Shown here one piece after another: positions 17,979-25,967 of a DNA stretch of 64,000 nt; within the stretch, counting starts at the first letter, position 1; every line of letters starts with the position of its first letter. Source of the DNA: Mesorhizobium sp. B2-3-4. Its GTDB lineage: Bacteria > Pseudomonadota > Alphaproteobacteria > Rhizobiales > Rhizobiaceae. Below the pieces are notes generated by a model that was not told the origin of the DNA, ran no database searches, and was given only the letters and a program-made list of their open reading frames with translations. The position numbers were made by a program, and so were the translations under genes. The stretch is taken from assembly GCF_006442315.1 (NCBI RefSeq), contig NZ_VFVY01000006.1, forward strand, positions 62,001-126,000. The letters are read 5' to 3'.

Positions 17979-18559
17979 CAGAATACATCCATGCTGGCCG
18001 CGACCTTCGTCATGAAAGACTTGCGCGTATCGTCAGTCGACAGGTTCATCGAATAATGCGCGAGATACGAGACGGGAGCGCCGGGCTTGATCGTGGCGCG
18101 CAGCATGCGCTTCACGATCTTGCGCGGCGGATCGCCCATCAACATCGCGCGGAACCGGCTGCCGCCATAGGTGGTGACAGCCGTCAGCCTGCGGATGTTG
18201 TGCAGTGTCGGGCGCACCTTGCCGTCGACCAGTTTGAACGACACGCCAGGCAGGAAGACGCGGTCGAAAAAGCCTTTCAGAATAGCCGGATAGCCGTAGT
18301 TCCACACCGGAAACGACAGCACCAGACCTTCGGCTTTTTGCAACCGTTCGATATAGCTGGCAACCGCATCGTCAGGCCCGCGCTGGTCGTGATAGCCTAG
18401 CCGCTCCTGGCGCGTGAGCCTGGGATCGAAATCCTCCGCGTAAAGGTCGCAATCATCGACCGCATGGCCCGCCGCCGTCAGCCGCTCCACGATCGTCCGG
18501 TGCAGGCCGGCATTGAAGCTGGTCTCGACCGGATGCGCGTAGAGGACAAGGATGTTCAT
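17978..18559 (-). CDS. Flavodoxin-fold NAD(P)H oxidoreductase (NQO1/KefF-like), copy B
   Basis: 193 residues, a clear paralogue of the following gene (LVLYAHPVETSFN at the start; FPVWNYGYPAILKGFFDRVF around the flavin). The start overlaps the stop of the FAD oxidoreductase gene by one base (TGATG), so it is translationally coupled to it. Two adjacent flavodoxin-type reductases may form a heterodimer or act on successive intermediates. Both are predicted to bind FMN or FAD and use NAD(P)H. The physiological substrate is unknown. Confidence 0.88.
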   Translation of the reverse strand: MNILVLYAHPVETSFNAGLHRTIVERLTAAGHAVDDCDLYAEDFDPRLTRQERLGYHDQRGPDDAVASYIERLQKAEGLVLSFPVWNYGYPAILKGFFDRVFLPGVSFKLVDGKVRPTLHNIRRLTAVTTYGGSRFRAMLMGDPPRKIVKRMLRATIKPGAPVSYLAHYSMNLSTDDTRKSFMTKVAASMDVF

Positions 18560-19965
18560 CAGCCTGCCTTCTGCAGTCCCTTGAACAGAAACGTCCGGCC
18601 CGAACGGTAGTCATAGTCCGGGTTTTCCCAGGCTATCATCTTGCCGGGATTGAGCAGGCCTTGCGGATCGGTCTCGCGCTTGAAGGCGAGTTGCACCGCG
18701 TCCGTCTGCTTCATGCCGCCCTCTTCCAGCGTGTAGCGGTGCGGGTTGAAGATCGGGCAGCCATTGTCCTCGTGCAGGCGGATGATCTCGTCGAGCCGCG
18801 CCTCGGTGGTGAACTTGACCAGCGGCAGGCCGAAGCAGGTGATGTTGCCGTCCAGCCGCACGAATTCGAGATGCGAGAAGACTTCGCCCGGGAACATCGC
18901 GTCCATCTTCTCGACCAGCGCCAGCTGGTTGGGAAAAGGATAAAGCGATTGCAGGTAGGTGATCGAGGGATCGACGCGCAGCGCTCGCAGCGTCGTGTGG
19001 TTCCAGGCCAGCTCATAGGCGGGCGGCAGGCCCTTTTTCTCCTCCGGTGTCGCCGTGGTGGCGTTGTAGATCACCTCACCGCCGGCGCGACGCGTAAAGG
19101 CCAGGAAGGCGTCCAGCCCATGCGACGCCACCATGACGACGCAGACGCTTTGCCCTTCCCTGAAAAACTTCTGGTGGCGCTTGAAATAAAGCTGCGGCAC
19201 GGGCGCCGATATCGGCGTGATCAGCTTGGTCAGGATGCCGTCCTGGCAGGCCAGCGCATTGCCGTAGCGCGCCGCATCCATGAAGGCGTCGAAGCCGACG
19301 ATGACGTCGATCCAGTCATAGGCTGCCGTCAGTGGCATCTCGACTTCCGATATGATGCCATTGGTGCCGTAAGCGTGGGTGACCTTGTGCAGGTCCTCGC
19401 CGGTAAGTTCCAGCACATTCGGCTCGGCCTCCATCGTCACCACGCGCAGCCGCAGCACATTGCCGAAATCGCGCAGGCCGCCGAAATTGATCGAGCCGAC
19501 GCCGCCCGAACCGCCGGCGATGAAGCCGCCTATCGAGGCTGTGTTGTAGGTCGAGGGTGAGAGCCTCAATTCCTGCCCCGAATATGCCCGCGTCGCCTTG
19601 TCGATATCGGCCAGGATGGCGCCCGGCCCGGTCACCACGCGCCCCGGCGCGATCGACTTGATCTCGTTCATCTCGGCAAGGTTCAGCACCACGCCGCCCG
19701 ACAGCGGCATCGCCTGGCCGTAATTGCCTGTGCCGCTGCCGCGCGGCGTTACCGGCACGCCATGCCTGTGACAGGCAGCGAGCATGCGAATCAGCTCCGC
19801 TTCGTCCTTCGGCGTCGCGATCAGGTCGCCGGTGACATGGTCGAGCTGCTGTTTCAGCACCGGGCTGTACCAATAGAAGTCGCGGCTTTTCTGCTGGACG
19901 ATCGCCGGATTGTCGTCGAGTTTTATCCCGTCGAGATCGCGTTTCAGCGCGGCGATGTCCATCAT
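18559..19965 (-). CDS. FAD-linked oxidoreductase (PCMH/GlcD-type)
   Basis: 468 residues. The N-terminal PCMH-type FAD domain is evident: PRGSGTGNYGQAMPLSGGVVLNL (about 75-97) and the GGFIAGGSGGVGS glycine loop (about 147-159). The C-terminal part ends in a typical LLNPGKM(I) motif. Relatives include D-lactate/glycolate dehydrogenase subunit GlcD and vanillyl-alcohol oxidase types, which oxidise hydroxy-acids or alcohols. No covalent-FAD histidine motif was recognised. It overlaps the amidohydrolase by 4 bases and is coupled to two NAD(P)H-flavin reductases downstream, so it probably acts on a product of the amidohydrolase (inference). Confidence 0.85.
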   Translation of the reverse strand: MMDIAALKRDLDGIKLDDNPAIVQQKSRDFYWYSPVLKQQLDHVTGDLIATPKDEAELIRMLAACHRHGVPVTPRGSGTGNYGQAMPLSGGVVLNLAEMNEIKSIAPGRVVTGPGAILADIDKATRAYSGQELRLSPSTYNTASIGGFIAGGSGGVGSINFGGLRDFGNVLRLRVVTMEAEPNVLELTGEDLHKVTHAYGTNGIISEVEMPLTAAYDWIDVIVGFDAFMDAARYGNALACQDGILTKLITPISAPVPQLYFKRHQKFFREGQSVCVVMVASHGLDAFLAFTRRAGGEVIYNATTATPEEKKGLPPAYELAWNHTTLRALRVDPSITYLQSLYPFPNQLALVEKMDAMFPGEVFSHLEFVRLDGNITCFGLPLVKFTTEARLDEIIRLHEDNGCPIFNPHRYTLEEGGMKQTDAVQLAFKRETDPQGLLNPGKMIAWENPDYDYRSGRTFLFKGLQKAG

Positions 19966-21263
19966 TCCACCATCAGTCCGTCAAGTTCGGCGTAATCGGG
20001 CAATTGCCGGTCGATCGCTCGTCCGGCGCGCACGACGATGCGATCCGATTCGGGCCGCGACAGCAATTCCGTCCAGCTTCGACCTTTGAACAGGATGAAG
20101 TCGGCATCGCCGCCGGTGGCAAGCGTTCCGAAGCCATCGAGCCGCATCACCTTGGCTGGCGTCGCGGCAACCGCCTGCGGCCAGTCGGCGACCGGATGGT
20201 CGAAATGCAGGATACGCGTCGCCATGCGGTAAACCTCCAGCATGTCGAGGTCGCCATAGGCGTAGAAGGGATCGCGCGTGTTGTCGGAAGCGACCGCGAC
20301 CGGAATGCCCCTCGCCTTCATCTCGTGCAGCAGCGTCACGCCACGCCAGCGGGGCGTGGTTTGATCAGCGCGACGATCCTGCAGATAGAGATTGCACATA
20401 GGCAGCGACACCACCGCCAGCCCTGCCTTTGCCACCTTGTCCAGCGTGTCCAGCACTTCCAGATCGGGCTGGCGCGCCAGCGAGCAGCAATGGCCGACGA
20501 GGACCTTGCCCTCGAAGCCGTTCCACAGCGCGGCCTCGGCGATCTTCTTCAGCGAGGTCGCGGCGACGTCGTCGGTTTCGTCGGCGTGGAAATCGAGGTC
20601 CAGACCATGCTTGATCGCTTGCGCGAAGACCTGGTCGAGCAACTTCTCCAGATCCGGCACCATGTAGGTGACCACACCCAGCACGCCCCTGGCGGCGGCC
20701 ACACGCTTGGCCAGCCTGTCGAACCACTTGTTGTCGCGTACACCCTCGATGCCGAGCAGGCAGGCACCCTGCAATTCGATGCGGCCGCGCCATGCCTCGC
20801 GCATCGTCTCGAACACCGGCCAGGAGATTTCCTCCTGCGGGGCGACGCTGTCGATATGGGTTCTGAGCGCGCTGGTGCCATGCGCGTAGGCGGCGCGCAG
20901 CGAGAAATCCATGCGCCTGGCGAGGTCCTCGGCGCTCCAGCGCGCCACGCGGTCGGCGCCGGCGGCATTGAGCGCGCCCATGAAGGTACCGTCGGGATTG
21001 GGCTTTCGCGGCCAGATATGACCCTTGTCGATATGGGTATGGCAATCGACGAAGCACGGCAGCACGATACGGCCGGCGACATCGACCGCATCGGCAGCGG
21101 CCTTTGACCGGTCATGTGCGGTGATGCCGGAGATTTTGCCGTCCGCGACACTGATGTCGACGCGTGCAAAGCCGTCGCTGTCGAACGCGGCGGCAACGCC
21201 TTTCGTCAGCGATGCATGAATTCGCGCATTGGCGAGCCGGTATGAAGCTGCGTTCGGAATCAA
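19962..21263 (-). CDS. Cytosine-deaminase-like amidohydrolase
   Basis: 433 residues, metal-dependent amidohydrolase superfamily. Metal and catalytic residues are visible in order: H75-x-H77 (CHTHIDKG), H226 in DFHADET with E229 in the position of the CodA proton shuttle, H258 (VGHCC) and D327 (ASDNTRDPF). The SDN-x2-DPF-x5-D motif is that of the cytosine deaminase branch, which also contains creatinine, isoguanine and other ring-imine deaminases. The exact substrate is therefore open. It is preceded by an ABC importer (4-base gap) and overlaps the FAD oxidoreductase, making it the likely first enzyme acting on the imported compound. Confidence 0.87.
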   Translation of the reverse strand: MIPNAASYRLANARIHASLTKGVAAAFDSDGFARVDISVADGKISGITAHDRSKAAADAVDVAGRIVLPCFVDCHTHIDKGHIWPRKPNPDGTFMGALNAAGADRVARWSAEDLARRMDFSLRAAYAHGTSALRTHIDSVAPQEEISWPVFETMREAWRGRIELQGACLLGIEGVRDNKWFDRLAKRVAAARGVLGVVTYMVPDLEKLLDQVFAQAIKHGLDLDFHADETDDVAATSLKKIAEAALWNGFEGKVLVGHCCSLARQPDLEVLDTLDKVAKAGLAVVSLPMCNLYLQDRRADQTTPRWRGVTLLHEMKARGIPVAVASDNTRDPFYAYGDLDMLEVYRMATRILHFDHPVADWPQAVAATPAKVMRLDGFGTLATGGDADFILFKGRSWTELLSRPESDRIVVRAGRAIDRQLPDYAELDGLMVE

Positions 21264-21267
21264 GGAC

Positions 21268-22119
21268 CTAGCGCTCCTGCTTCAGCGCGCTCTCATGCCA
21301 GCGCCGCAAAATGAGATGCGATATCAGCGACAGCACCAGGAAGATCAGGATACCGGTCAGCGAGATCAGCAACAGCGCCGCGAACAGCCTTGGCGCGTTG
21401 AGTCGGTAGCCGGCCTCGATGATACGCGAGGCGAGCCCCGACGACTGCCCGGTGGTGCCGGCAACGAATTCGGCGACCACGGCGCCGATCAGCGACAGGC
21501 CGCCGGCAATCTTCAACCCGCCGAGGAAATACGGCATCGCCGCCGGCAGCCTGAGATAGCGTAATTGCTGCCAGCGCGTGGCGCCATTGAGCTTGAACAG
21601 GTCGCGCAGATTGCGGTCAACGGAGTTGAGGCCAAGCGTGGTGTTGGACAGGATCGGGAAGAAGGCGACGATCCAGGCACAGAGCAGGAGCTTGGTCGTC
21701 TGGTTGTTCACATAGATGTTGATCAGCGGAAAGATCGCCACGATCGGCGTCACCTGCAGCACGATGGCGAACGGGAAGAACGACATCTCCACCCATTTCG
21801 ATTGCGCGAAAAGCACCGACAGGCCGACGCCGCCGATGACGGCCAAGGCCAGGCTGAGGAAGGTGATGCGTAAAGTGACCAGCAGCGAGGAAAACAACAG
21901 GCCGGCATCATTGTAGAGCGTCTGCATGACCACACCAGGACGCGGCAGGATGTATTGCGGGACCTCGTTCCAGACGCAGATGCGGTCCCACAGCCAGATC
22001 GCCAGGATCATGATCGCCAACGGCAGCAGCCAGCGCCCGATCCGCTCGAACCGCTCCTGGCGCACACGGCGCGCTTCCTCTGGGTCGAGCTTGAGCGTCC
22101 GCTCGTCAATGGCCGTCAT
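21268..22119 (-). CDS. ABC transporter permease (SsuC/ThiX/TauC family)
   Basis: 283 residues from the ATG at 22119. An ORF open to 22311 lies inside the ATPase gene and adds nonconserved residues. About six hydrophobic segments, with the cytoplasmic EAA loop around LFKLNGATRWQQLRYLRLPAAMPYFLGGLK. This is the BPD_transp_1 type found in nitrate/sulfonate/pyrimidine importers. It overlaps the ATPase gene by 14 bases and is followed after 4 bases by the deaminase-like enzyme. It forms an importer with the genes at 22106 and 22943; the membrane part is presumably a homodimer. Confidence 0.9.
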   Translation of the reverse strand: MTAIDERTLKLDPEEARRVRQERFERIGRWLLPLAIMILAIWLWDRICVWNEVPQYILPRPGVVMQTLYNDAGLLFSSLLVTLRITFLSLALAVIGGVGLSVLFAQSKWVEMSFFPFAIVLQVTPIVAIFPLINIYVNNQTTKLLLCAWIVAFFPILSNTTLGLNSVDRNLRDLFKLNGATRWQQLRYLRLPAAMPYFLGGLKIAGGLSLIGAVVAEFVAGTTGQSSGLASRIIEAGYRLNAPRLFAALLLISLTGILIFLVLSLISHLILRRWHESALKQER

Positions 22120-22930
22120 GGTGCAAGCCCGCTGTTGAATTGATGGCGTTGACCAGCACGTCCGAGGCCTGCCGGCACAGGCCCGCATAGTCGGGCGAGG
22201 TGCGAAACGCTTCGTCGCGCGGATAGGCGGCCTCGATGGCAAGTTCGTCGAACACCCTGCCCGGCCGCGCCGCCATGACGACGACGCGGTTGGACAAAAA
22301 CACGCTTTCAAAGACGCTGTGGGTGACGAAGACGACGGTGAAGCGCTCGTCCTGCCAGAGCTCGAGCAGATCGTTGTTGAGCTTGAAGCGGGTGATCTCG
22401 TCGAGCGCGGCGAACGGTTCGTCCATCAAAAGCACGCGCGGCTTGGTCACCATGGCGCGCGCGATCGACACCCGCATCTTCATGCCGCCCGACAGTTCGC
22501 GGGGCACCGCGTTCTCGAAGCCGGTCAGGTGAACCCGCGCCAGCATCTGCGTGATCGCAGGCGCTGCCTTGGCGCGGGAAATGCCTTTCAGCCTGAGCGG
22601 CAGCCAGACATTGTCGAAGACGCTCGCCCACGGCAGCAGCGTCGGCTCCTGGAAGACGAAGCCGATATTGGCGCGGTCAAGCGAGCCGCCGCCGCGCCAG
22701 TCGAGCACGCCGGAAGTCGGCGTCGACAGGCCGGCGATCAGCCTGAGCGCCGTAGACTTGCCGCAACCGGATGGTCCGAGCAGGCTGAGGAAATCGCCTT
22801 CCCGGATCGTCAGGTCGACATCGCTGAGCGCTGTCACGCCGTTGGAAAACACCTTGCCGACGCCACGCAACGCCAGAAGCGTCGGGGCGACGGCCGATGC
22901 TGGCGCTTGCGCCACCTGTTCCCGCATCAT
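22106..22930 (-). CDS. ABC transporter ATP-binding protein (SsuB/ThiZ/TauB family)
   Basis: 274 residues. Walker A GPSGCGKST (about 53-61), Q-loop FVFQEPTLLPW, signature LSGGMKMRVSIARA, Walker B VLLMDEPFAALDE and the switch H in VTHSVFES are all intact. The FQEPTLLPWASVFDNV stretch is the usual mark of nitrate/taurine/hydroxymethylpyrimidine-type importers. Two methionines begin the frame; the first (22930) is listed. It lies 12 bases downstream of the binding-protein gene. Confidence 0.92.
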   Translation of the reverse strand: MMREQVAQAPASAVAPTLLALRGVGKVFSNGVTALSDVDLTIREGDFLSLLGPSGCGKSTALRLIAGLSTPTSGVLDWRGGGSLDRANIGFVFQEPTLLPWASVFDNVWLPLRLKGISRAKAAPAITQMLARVHLTGFENAVPRELSGGMKMRVSIARAMVTKPRVLLMDEPFAALDEITRFKLNNDLLELWQDERFTVVFVTHSVFESVFLSNRVVVMAARPGRVFDELAIEAAYPRDEAFRTSPDYAGLCRQASDVLVNAINSTAGLHHDGH

Positions 22931-22942
22931 CCCGCGGCCGGC

Positions 22943-23947
22943 CTATTTCTTCAGCTCGACCCCGACGCCCTTGTTGACGAAGGCCAGCGTGTAGCCCTTG
23001 GTGATGTCGATGCCTTCAGGCGTGACCTTGGCCTTGACCATCTTGTCATAGAAGCTCTTGATGCGTGCGTCGGTCATGGCGCCAATGCCGAGTTTCTCGG
23101 TGTCGCCGGAATCAGCGAGGCCGAACTTCTTCATCTGCTCGATCGAGAAGGCGATCTGCTCATCGCTCATGTCAGGATTGTCTTTCTTGATCATGTCGTT
23201 GGCGGCCTTGTTGTCGCCGTAGAGGTACTTGTACCAGCCCTTGGCTGAACCATCGACGAAGCACTGGACCACCTCGGGCTTCTTGTCGATCGTGTCCTGC
23301 ATCACCTCGATCGTCGTCGAGTAGGTATCCCAGCCATAATCGGCGAGCAGGAACTGGTTCGGCACGAAGCCGCCCTCCTTCTTGACCGCGAACGGCTCCG
23401 ACGTGACGTAACCTTGCTGGATCGACTTCTTGTTGGCGAGGAAAGGTGCGGTGTTGTAGGTGTAGGGCGCGCGCTTGGAGGCGTCGAAGCCGAGCGCGGT
23501 GACCATCCACTGGAAGAAGGTCTGCACGCCTTCGTCGCCAAGGATATACTGGTCGGCGTTCTTCAAATCCTCCCATTTGTCGAGCCCCTCGCCGGGGTGG
23601 GACATGATGACCTGCGGATCCTTTTGGAAGTCGGCCGCCACCACGCGCATTGGGATGCCTTGCTGGACGGCATCGAAGGCGGACAGCAGATTGCCGCCCA
23701 TGTAGAAATCGATCTTGCCGGCCAACAGCATCGGCCGGCCGGCAACCTGTGGCCCGCCCTGCATGATGGTGACGTCGAGGCCGCAGGCCGCATAGGTGCC
23801 GTCCGCCACGGCCTGGTAATAGCCGCCATGTTCCGGCTCAGCCAGCCAGTTGGTGCCGAAAGTGACTTTTTCGTTCGCCGCGGCACCCAGCGTGCTGGCG
23901 GCCAGCAGCGCCATCACCGCCACCGAGATCTTCTGTTTTGCGTACAT
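22943..23947 (-). CDS. ABC transporter substrate-binding protein (NMT1/THI5-like)
   Basis: 334 residues from the ATG at 23947, chosen because it follows an AAGGGTGG Shine-Dalgarno and begins a clean signal peptide (KQKISVAVMALLAASTLGAAA). The mature protein (VTFGTNWLAEPEHGGYYQAVADG) has the start typical of NMT1/THI5-like binding proteins, which capture pyrimidines, sulfonates, nitrate or small N-heterocycles. It is the first gene of a seven-gene operon with almost no gaps. Together with the deaminase it points to uptake of a nitrogen-containing ring compound; creatinine, a pyrimidine or a hydantoin are possible (inference). Confidence 0.9.
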   Translation of the reverse strand: MYAKQKISVAVMALLAASTLGAAANEKVTFGTNWLAEPEHGGYYQAVADGTYAACGLDVTIMQGGPQVAGRPMLLAGKIDFYMGGNLLSAFDAVQQGIPMRVVAADFQKDPQVIMSHPGEGLDKWEDLKNADQYILGDEGVQTFFQWMVTALGFDASKRAPYTYNTAPFLANKKSIQQGYVTSEPFAVKKEGGFVPNQFLLADYGWDTYSTTIEVMQDTIDKKPEVVQCFVDGSAKGWYKYLYGDNKAANDMIKKDNPDMSDEQIAFSIEQMKKFGLADSGDTEKLGIGAMTDARIKSFYDKMVKAKVTPEGIDITKGYTLAFVNKGVGVELKK

Positions 23948-24098
23948 AACACCACCCTTTATTTGCTCCGGCGCGGCACGCGCCAGGCTCGACACCGAAG
24001 ATTCAAGAAGCAAGACACATGCCACCAGCGTCATGCGCCGGGACCCGCCCGCCTGCACCACAGCCATCTGGAAGCCGGAAAGGTCGTGCTGCACCGGA

Positions 24099-24118
24099 GG
24101 GCATCGTGCCCATTTTTT
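24099..24118 (+). terminator. Short hairpin plus T-run in divergent spacer
   Basis: GGGCA (24099-24103), TCG loop and TGCCC (24107-24111), then A and six T. It resembles a small intrinsic terminator on the + strand, but the 5-bp stem is weak and no gene ends upstream, so it may instead be part of the control region between the importer operon (-) and ridA-like gene (+). A CTTGAG-N17-CTTAAG promoter-like pair for the + strand lies downstream (24160-24188). Confidence 0.3.
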
Positions 24119-24210
24119 AACCGCCTGTCCACAATCGCTCCAGCGGCATGCACCGCCATCTTGAGGGCACGGCCGATCCGGTCTTAAGTGATAGTATCCA
24201 GGAGATTGCC

Positions 24211-24594
24211 ATGTTCAAATTCCTCACCCCGAAGTCGATCAAGCCGCCCTTTGCCCGCTACAGCCACGGCGTCGAGGTGCCGGCCGGCAAGCGCCTGGTG
24301 CTGTGCTCGGGCCAGGTCGCCATCACCGCCGACGACCAGATACCGGAAGACGCAGGCGCGCAGGCCGAACTCTGCTTCCGCAACATCGCCGCCGTGCTGG
24401 GCGAAGCCGGGCTGGGATTGCCGGACATCGTTCGCATCAACGCCTATGTCACCGACCGCGCGCATCTGCGACCCTACATGGATGTTCGCGACCGGCTGTT
24501 TTCGAGCCCGGCGCCGGCCTCGACGCTGATGATCGTTTCCGGCTTCGCCCGACCGGAATTCAAGGTCGAGGTCGAAGCCATCGCGGCCGGATGA
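24211..24594 (+). CDS. RidA/YjgF/YER057c-family deaminase
   Basis: 127 residues. The start is fixed by an AGGAG motif 7-8 bases before the ATG at 24211. The trimeric RidA fold is recognised from GKRLVLCSGQVAI, the VRINAYVTD strand and the C-terminal P-x-STLMIVSGFARPEFKVEVEAIA. In canonical RidA an arginine in the R-x-x-V/Y region near the C-terminus binds the carboxylate of enamine/imine substrates; R at about residue 115 in SGFARP is at that site. It is divergent from the importer operon and upstream of the creatininase-family gene. Subfamilies of this fold also act in pyrimidine and hydantoin-type degradation (RutC-like), which fits the island. Confidence 0.9.
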   Translation: MFKFLTPKSIKPPFARYSHGVEVPAGKRLVLCSGQVAITADDQIPEDAGAQAELCFRNIAAVLGEAGLGLPDIVRINAYVTDRAHLRPYMDVRDRLFSSPAPASTLMIVSGFARPEFKVEVEAIAAG

Positions 24595-24649
24595 TCGACA
24601 GCGAAGGCCTGCCGCGCTAGGTCTCGTTCTTCCATTAATGAGGCATGGC

Positions 24650-25453
24650 ATGACTGTTGCGAAAAGACGCGTCTGGTGGGGCGATTACCGGACAACCGAA
24701 TATGCCTCGATCGATCCCGAGGCAACGATAGCCGTGCTGCCGGTGGCGGCGATCGAACAGCATGGACCGCATCTGCCTGTCTCGACCGACACCTCGATCA
24801 TGAACGGCATGCTGGACACAGTGATCGCACGCCTGCCCGACGATCTCGATATCCGCATCCTGCCGGTCCAGGCGGTGGGCAAATCGAACGAGCATCTGCG
24901 CGCGCAGGGCACGCTGACCTTGCCGGCAGCGACGCTGATCGAGGCGTGGACCGAGCTTGGCCTCTCGATCGCGCGCGCCGGCGTGCGCAAGCTCATCGTC
25001 GTCAACTCGCATGGCGGCAATGAAGAAATCATGGGCATCGTCACGCGCGAGCTGCGCGTGCGTGAGAATATGCTGGCGGTGAAGACCAGTTGGCAGCGCT
25101 TTGGCCGCCCGGCCGGCATGTACACCGAACTCGAGGATCGCCACGGCATCCATGGCGGCGACGTCGAGACGTCGCTTATGCTGCATTTCCGGCCTGAGCT
25201 TGTCGACATGGGCAAGGCCGACAACTTCGTTTCCAACGTCGCCAAGGCTGAAAAAGAGTTCTCGTTGCTGCGCCAGACCGGCACGCACGCCTTCGCCTGG
25301 ATCGCCGGCGATCTCAACCCCAACGGCGTGGTCGGCGACGCCAGCATCGCGACATCGCAGAAAGGCCGGCTGACGGCGGAGCATCAAGCCGACGGCTTCA
25401 TCAGCCTGCTTCGGGATGTGCGCAAGGCGAAGTTGGCCGAATTGCTGAGGTAG
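24650..25453 (+). CDS. Creatininase-family amidohydrolase
   Basis: 267 residues from the ATG at 24650, preceded by GAGG at 24640-24643; an ATG at 24638 has no ribosome site. Creatininase-family metal ligands are present: E36-x-H38 (IEQHGPHLP), D47 (STDT), H121 (NSHGGN) and E173 (GGDVETS). The family includes creatinine amidohydrolase, which makes creatine (a sarcosine precursor), plus FAPy deformylase and other ring- or amide-cleaving enzymes, so substrate is not fixed. Co-located RidA and a deaminase-like enzyme suggest a ring-opening step in the same pathway. If creatinine were the substrate, sarcosine would feed soxBDAG at the start of the window (inference; no creatinase gene is present here). 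Confidence 0.88.
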   Translation: MTVAKRRVWWGDYRTTEYASIDPEATIAVLPVAAIEQHGPHLPVSTDTSIMNGMLDTVIARLPDDLDIRILPVQAVGKSNEHLRAQGTLTLPAATLIEAWTELGLSIARAGVRKLIVVNSHGGNEEIMGIVTRELRVRENMLAVKTSWQRFGRPAGMYTELEDRHGIHGGDVETSLMLHFRPELVDMGKADNFVSNVAKAEKEFSLLRQTGTHAFAWIAGDLNPNGVVGDASIATSQKGRLTAEHQADGFISLLRDVRKAKLAELLR

Positions 25454-25457
25454 CCGG

Positions 25458-25967
25458 CTAATAATCTATCTTCAGTCCGAACGGCGTGCCTTCGAAGGCG
25501 TCGGCACCCCGGCCGATCGACTGGATCGCCTCGATCATGCGGCCATTGCGATCAAGCAAAACATCGGCCACCGCGATCAGCCGAGGGTTGGGCGTCGCCG
25601 AGGGCGACAGCGCCCGCAACGTCTGGGCCAGTTCCATCTCGTCGCGTTTGGGCGCCAACGCCGCGGTGATGATGTAGGCCGAAGCAGTCGAGCGGCTGAT
25701 GCCGGCATAGCAGTGCACGACCATCGGCTTTGCCCGGTCCCAGCGGCGCGCGAAATCGAGCAGGCTGCGCACATGCTCTTCGCCTGGCATGGTCATGCCG
25801 TCCTGCGCCACCGCGATGTCATGCATGACCAGATGCAGGTGGTTTTCCCGTGCGATCGACGCCGGGCGTGCGACATCGGTTCCGGCGGAGAGCAGCGACA
25901 GCATATGGGCGGCGCCGGTCCGTGCCACCGTTTCCTCGATCTTTGCCAGCGAGCAGACATGGATCAT
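25458..25967 (-). CDS. Dual-specificity/tyrosine phosphatase-like protein
   Basis: 169 residues from the ATG at 25967; a longer frame is the antiframe of cobC. The P-loop HCYAGISRS contains the catalytic C86 and R92 of the cysteine-phosphatase superfamily (HC-x5-R-S/T), and D50 in the VMHDIAV strand may be the general acid. Rhizobial genomes often carry this small phosphatase without a known substrate. Its start overlaps the stop of cobC (ATGA, 25964-25967), so it is translated with the cobalamin gene; no cobalamin role is known for it. Confidence 0.82.
   Translation of the reverse strand: MIHVCSLAKIEETVARTGAAHMLSLLSAGTDVARPASIARENHLHLVMHDIAVAQDGMTMPGEEHVRSLLDFARRWDRAKPMVVHCYAGISRSTASAYIITAALAPKRDEMELAQTLRALSPSATPNPRLIAVADVLLDRNGRMIEAIQSIGRGADAFEGTPFGLKIDY

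Noticed and set aside
23948..24210. Possible TPP or purine riboswitch ahead of the NMT1-type importer
   Set aside because: No thi-box or purine-aptamer core words were found; only a weak hairpin with a T-run.
24211..25453. Complete creatinine-to-sarcosine route feeding soxBDAG
   Set aside because: A creatininase-family gene is present but no creatinase; the family has other activities, so only kept as a possibility.
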